Shown piece by piece: positions 62,880 through 64,000 of a stretch of 64,000 bases of DNA. Made by a program: the position numbers and the translations under genes. The notes under the pieces are model-generated. The model saw only the letters and a list, made by a program, of their open reading frames with translations, had not been told where the DNA came from and searched no databases. The stretch lies in the NCBI GenBank assembly GCA_947095535.1, contig OX352773.1, positions 208,650,093-208,714,092 on the forward strand, read 5' to 3'. Origin of the DNA: Poecilobothrus nobilitatus (Eukaryota; Arthropoda; Insecta; Diptera; Dolichopodidae). Within the stretch, counting starts at the first letter, position 1. Every line of letters begins with the position of its first letter.

Positions 62880-63167
62880 GCTGTACTCTATTTTGGTGCA
62901 TTTAGTTTCCACAAAGCCTTTCCATGTGCTTCTATTTTGAGCTATTTTTTTCGTCTGTAAACTTTTTTTTTTGCTATTTTGTTCTACTGTTTTACGATAA
63001 TGAATTCTTAGGTCTATTAACATTCCTTTTTCCTAGGTGGTTCCATTCCAGGGCCTGTTTAGCTATGCAATTAGGAGATTTTCTAAGAACGTGATCATTC
63101 CATCAATATTTTCATTTTTTAATTTCTATTTCGATTGGCTCTTGATCGGTTGTTTTCCAAAGCTCTT
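62880..63167 (-). pseudogene. Decayed non-LTR retrotransposon reverse transcriptase, extreme C-terminus
   Basis: Reading the minus strand from 63165: ELWKTTDQEPIEIEIKK, stop, [20 protein letters not shown], then [19 protein letters not shown], and after stops and a frame change AQNRSTWKGFVETKC. This follows, in order, the tail of invertebrate endonuclease-reverse transcriptase proteins (LWxxTxQEPIxxEIxxRKWxWIGHVLR, IAxQALEWNPxGKRxxGRPKxTWRR, AQNRxxWRxFVxALC). Four or more stops and one frameshift make it non-functional. Only the last 90-100 residues are represented, so it is a 5'-truncated fragment, as is usual for LINE-type insertions. Confidence 0.8.
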
Positions 63168-64000
63168 AATTTTCTTATTAATTAGCTTTACATTATTAAC
63201 TGGTAATAGCGAAAAACATTATTAACTGGTAATACGTAATACCTTCTTTATAGCGAAAAAACTCAAAATCTAAGACTGTTTTCCGATTTTATATATAATG
63301 CATAGTAATATTTAAGTTAGTTGATTCAAATAAAGTGTGCACCATTTCTTGACGTCTGCAACCAGTATACGTATCGAATAACCGCATATTAAAACAGGAA
63401 TATTTTGTTGATCACTATAACTTTAAGAATAACTTTTAGTAATAAAAAAGTTTTTAAATCTTTTTGTATTATAATATTTATTAAGATTGACTTCATATAA
63501 ATATAAAACGAATTCCTAACTATATTCCCATTACATTATTTATTAGATTCAAATGTTGATAAAAGTAAAGTTGATACAAAGTGCTAATTATAGTTATTAT
63601 ATATAGTTCAACAAATTCCCCACTTTAACAAATCAACTAATCTAACATAATGAATTTTAACATATTTGAATGCATATTTTAATGTACATATATACATATA
63701 ACATGTACATAATGTACATAACATTTTGCTGCTTTTAAGATAGAAATAATAAAATTTCTATTTCAAAATTTGAAAATAATTTTAACTTTTTTAATTATAA
63801 ACAAAGACGGTAACCAAAAAATTCTAATATGAATTTACTAAAAGTGGGGTTTTCCTTAATTTTTGTTTTATATAAATTTATAAAGTAAATTACTTGTGCA
63901 CATAATCACATATTATATACATTTAATTTATATATGCATATGCATATATACATTTAAACATTATATGTTTATTATAAACACCCGCATTGAAGGTTTTTGT
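63168..64000. other. AT-rich non-coding stretch at the window end
   Basis: Contains a short direct duplication around ATTATTAACTGGTAATA (about 63194-63232), just upstream, on the minus strand, of the retrotransposon fragment. No coding exon seen. Confidence 0.5.

Noticed and set aside
63037..63225. Plus-strand 62-aa frame
   Set aside because: Antisense to the decayed reverse-transcriptase tail, whose family motifs are clear on the minus strand.

Overview
This is an AT-dominated (roughly four-fifths A+T by eye), gene-poor, intron-rich eukaryotic window. It is most likely from an insect, and I favour a fly (Diptera). The pointers are spliced genes with GTAAGT-type donors and T-rich acceptors, Asn/Gln/His/Thr homopolymer tracts in a regulatory-type protein, a decayed mariner-family transposon, decayed non-LTR retrotransposon pieces, and dispersed repeats carrying a (GGAC)n block followed by ATGGCT, a signature I associate with fly genomes. 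Nothing suggests prokaryotic DNA. I found no tRNA, rRNA or CRISPR array.

Three genes can be supported by joining exons in phase. (1) A GNAT acetyltransferase of the spermidine/spermine (or thialysine) N-acetyltransferase family lies on the minus strand, 13574 to 2375. Its four exons give 202 aa, and all splice phases close. Its third intron is about 10 kb. (2) Inside that intron, on the same strand, is a complete three-exon gene (6372 to 5226, 327 aa). It encodes a Ser/Thr-Pro-rich, Asn-rich protein with a C-terminal SAM-like domain, and its layout recalls the Drosophila Polo-kinase inhibitor Matrimony. (3) On the plus strand from 49531 to at least 54358 are three in-phase exons of a large (over 787 aa) low-complexity protein of transcription-regulator type. 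Its 5' non-coding exon(s) and its C-terminus are not firmly located.

The rest is intronic or intergenic DNA with mobile-element debris. 1-2374 holds a short MITE-like hairpin and a 42-bp tandem duplication. 2981-3140 and about 14639-14871 are two copies of a retrotransposon-tail-like repeat. 6942-7170 and 8752-10078 are two copies of one dispersed element. 11586-12335 is an element with degenerate terminal inverted repeats. 15377-15576 holds a 41-codon reading frame of unusual composition followed by a strong hairpin. 23187-24092 is an internally deleted mariner. About 36300-36640 and 62880-63167 are decayed non-LTR retrotransposon C-termini, both on the minus strand. 37888-38262, 43780-44217 and 60598-61178 are inverted-repeat (foldback-like) elements built from short recurring boxes.

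The least familiar material is this foldback family. Its arms consist of 20-27 bp T-rich units containing ACTTTAAGT or TTAAGTGCAAG boxes, and one locus is itself tandemly duplicated. The coding regions are strongly AT-biased at third positions, like their surroundings.
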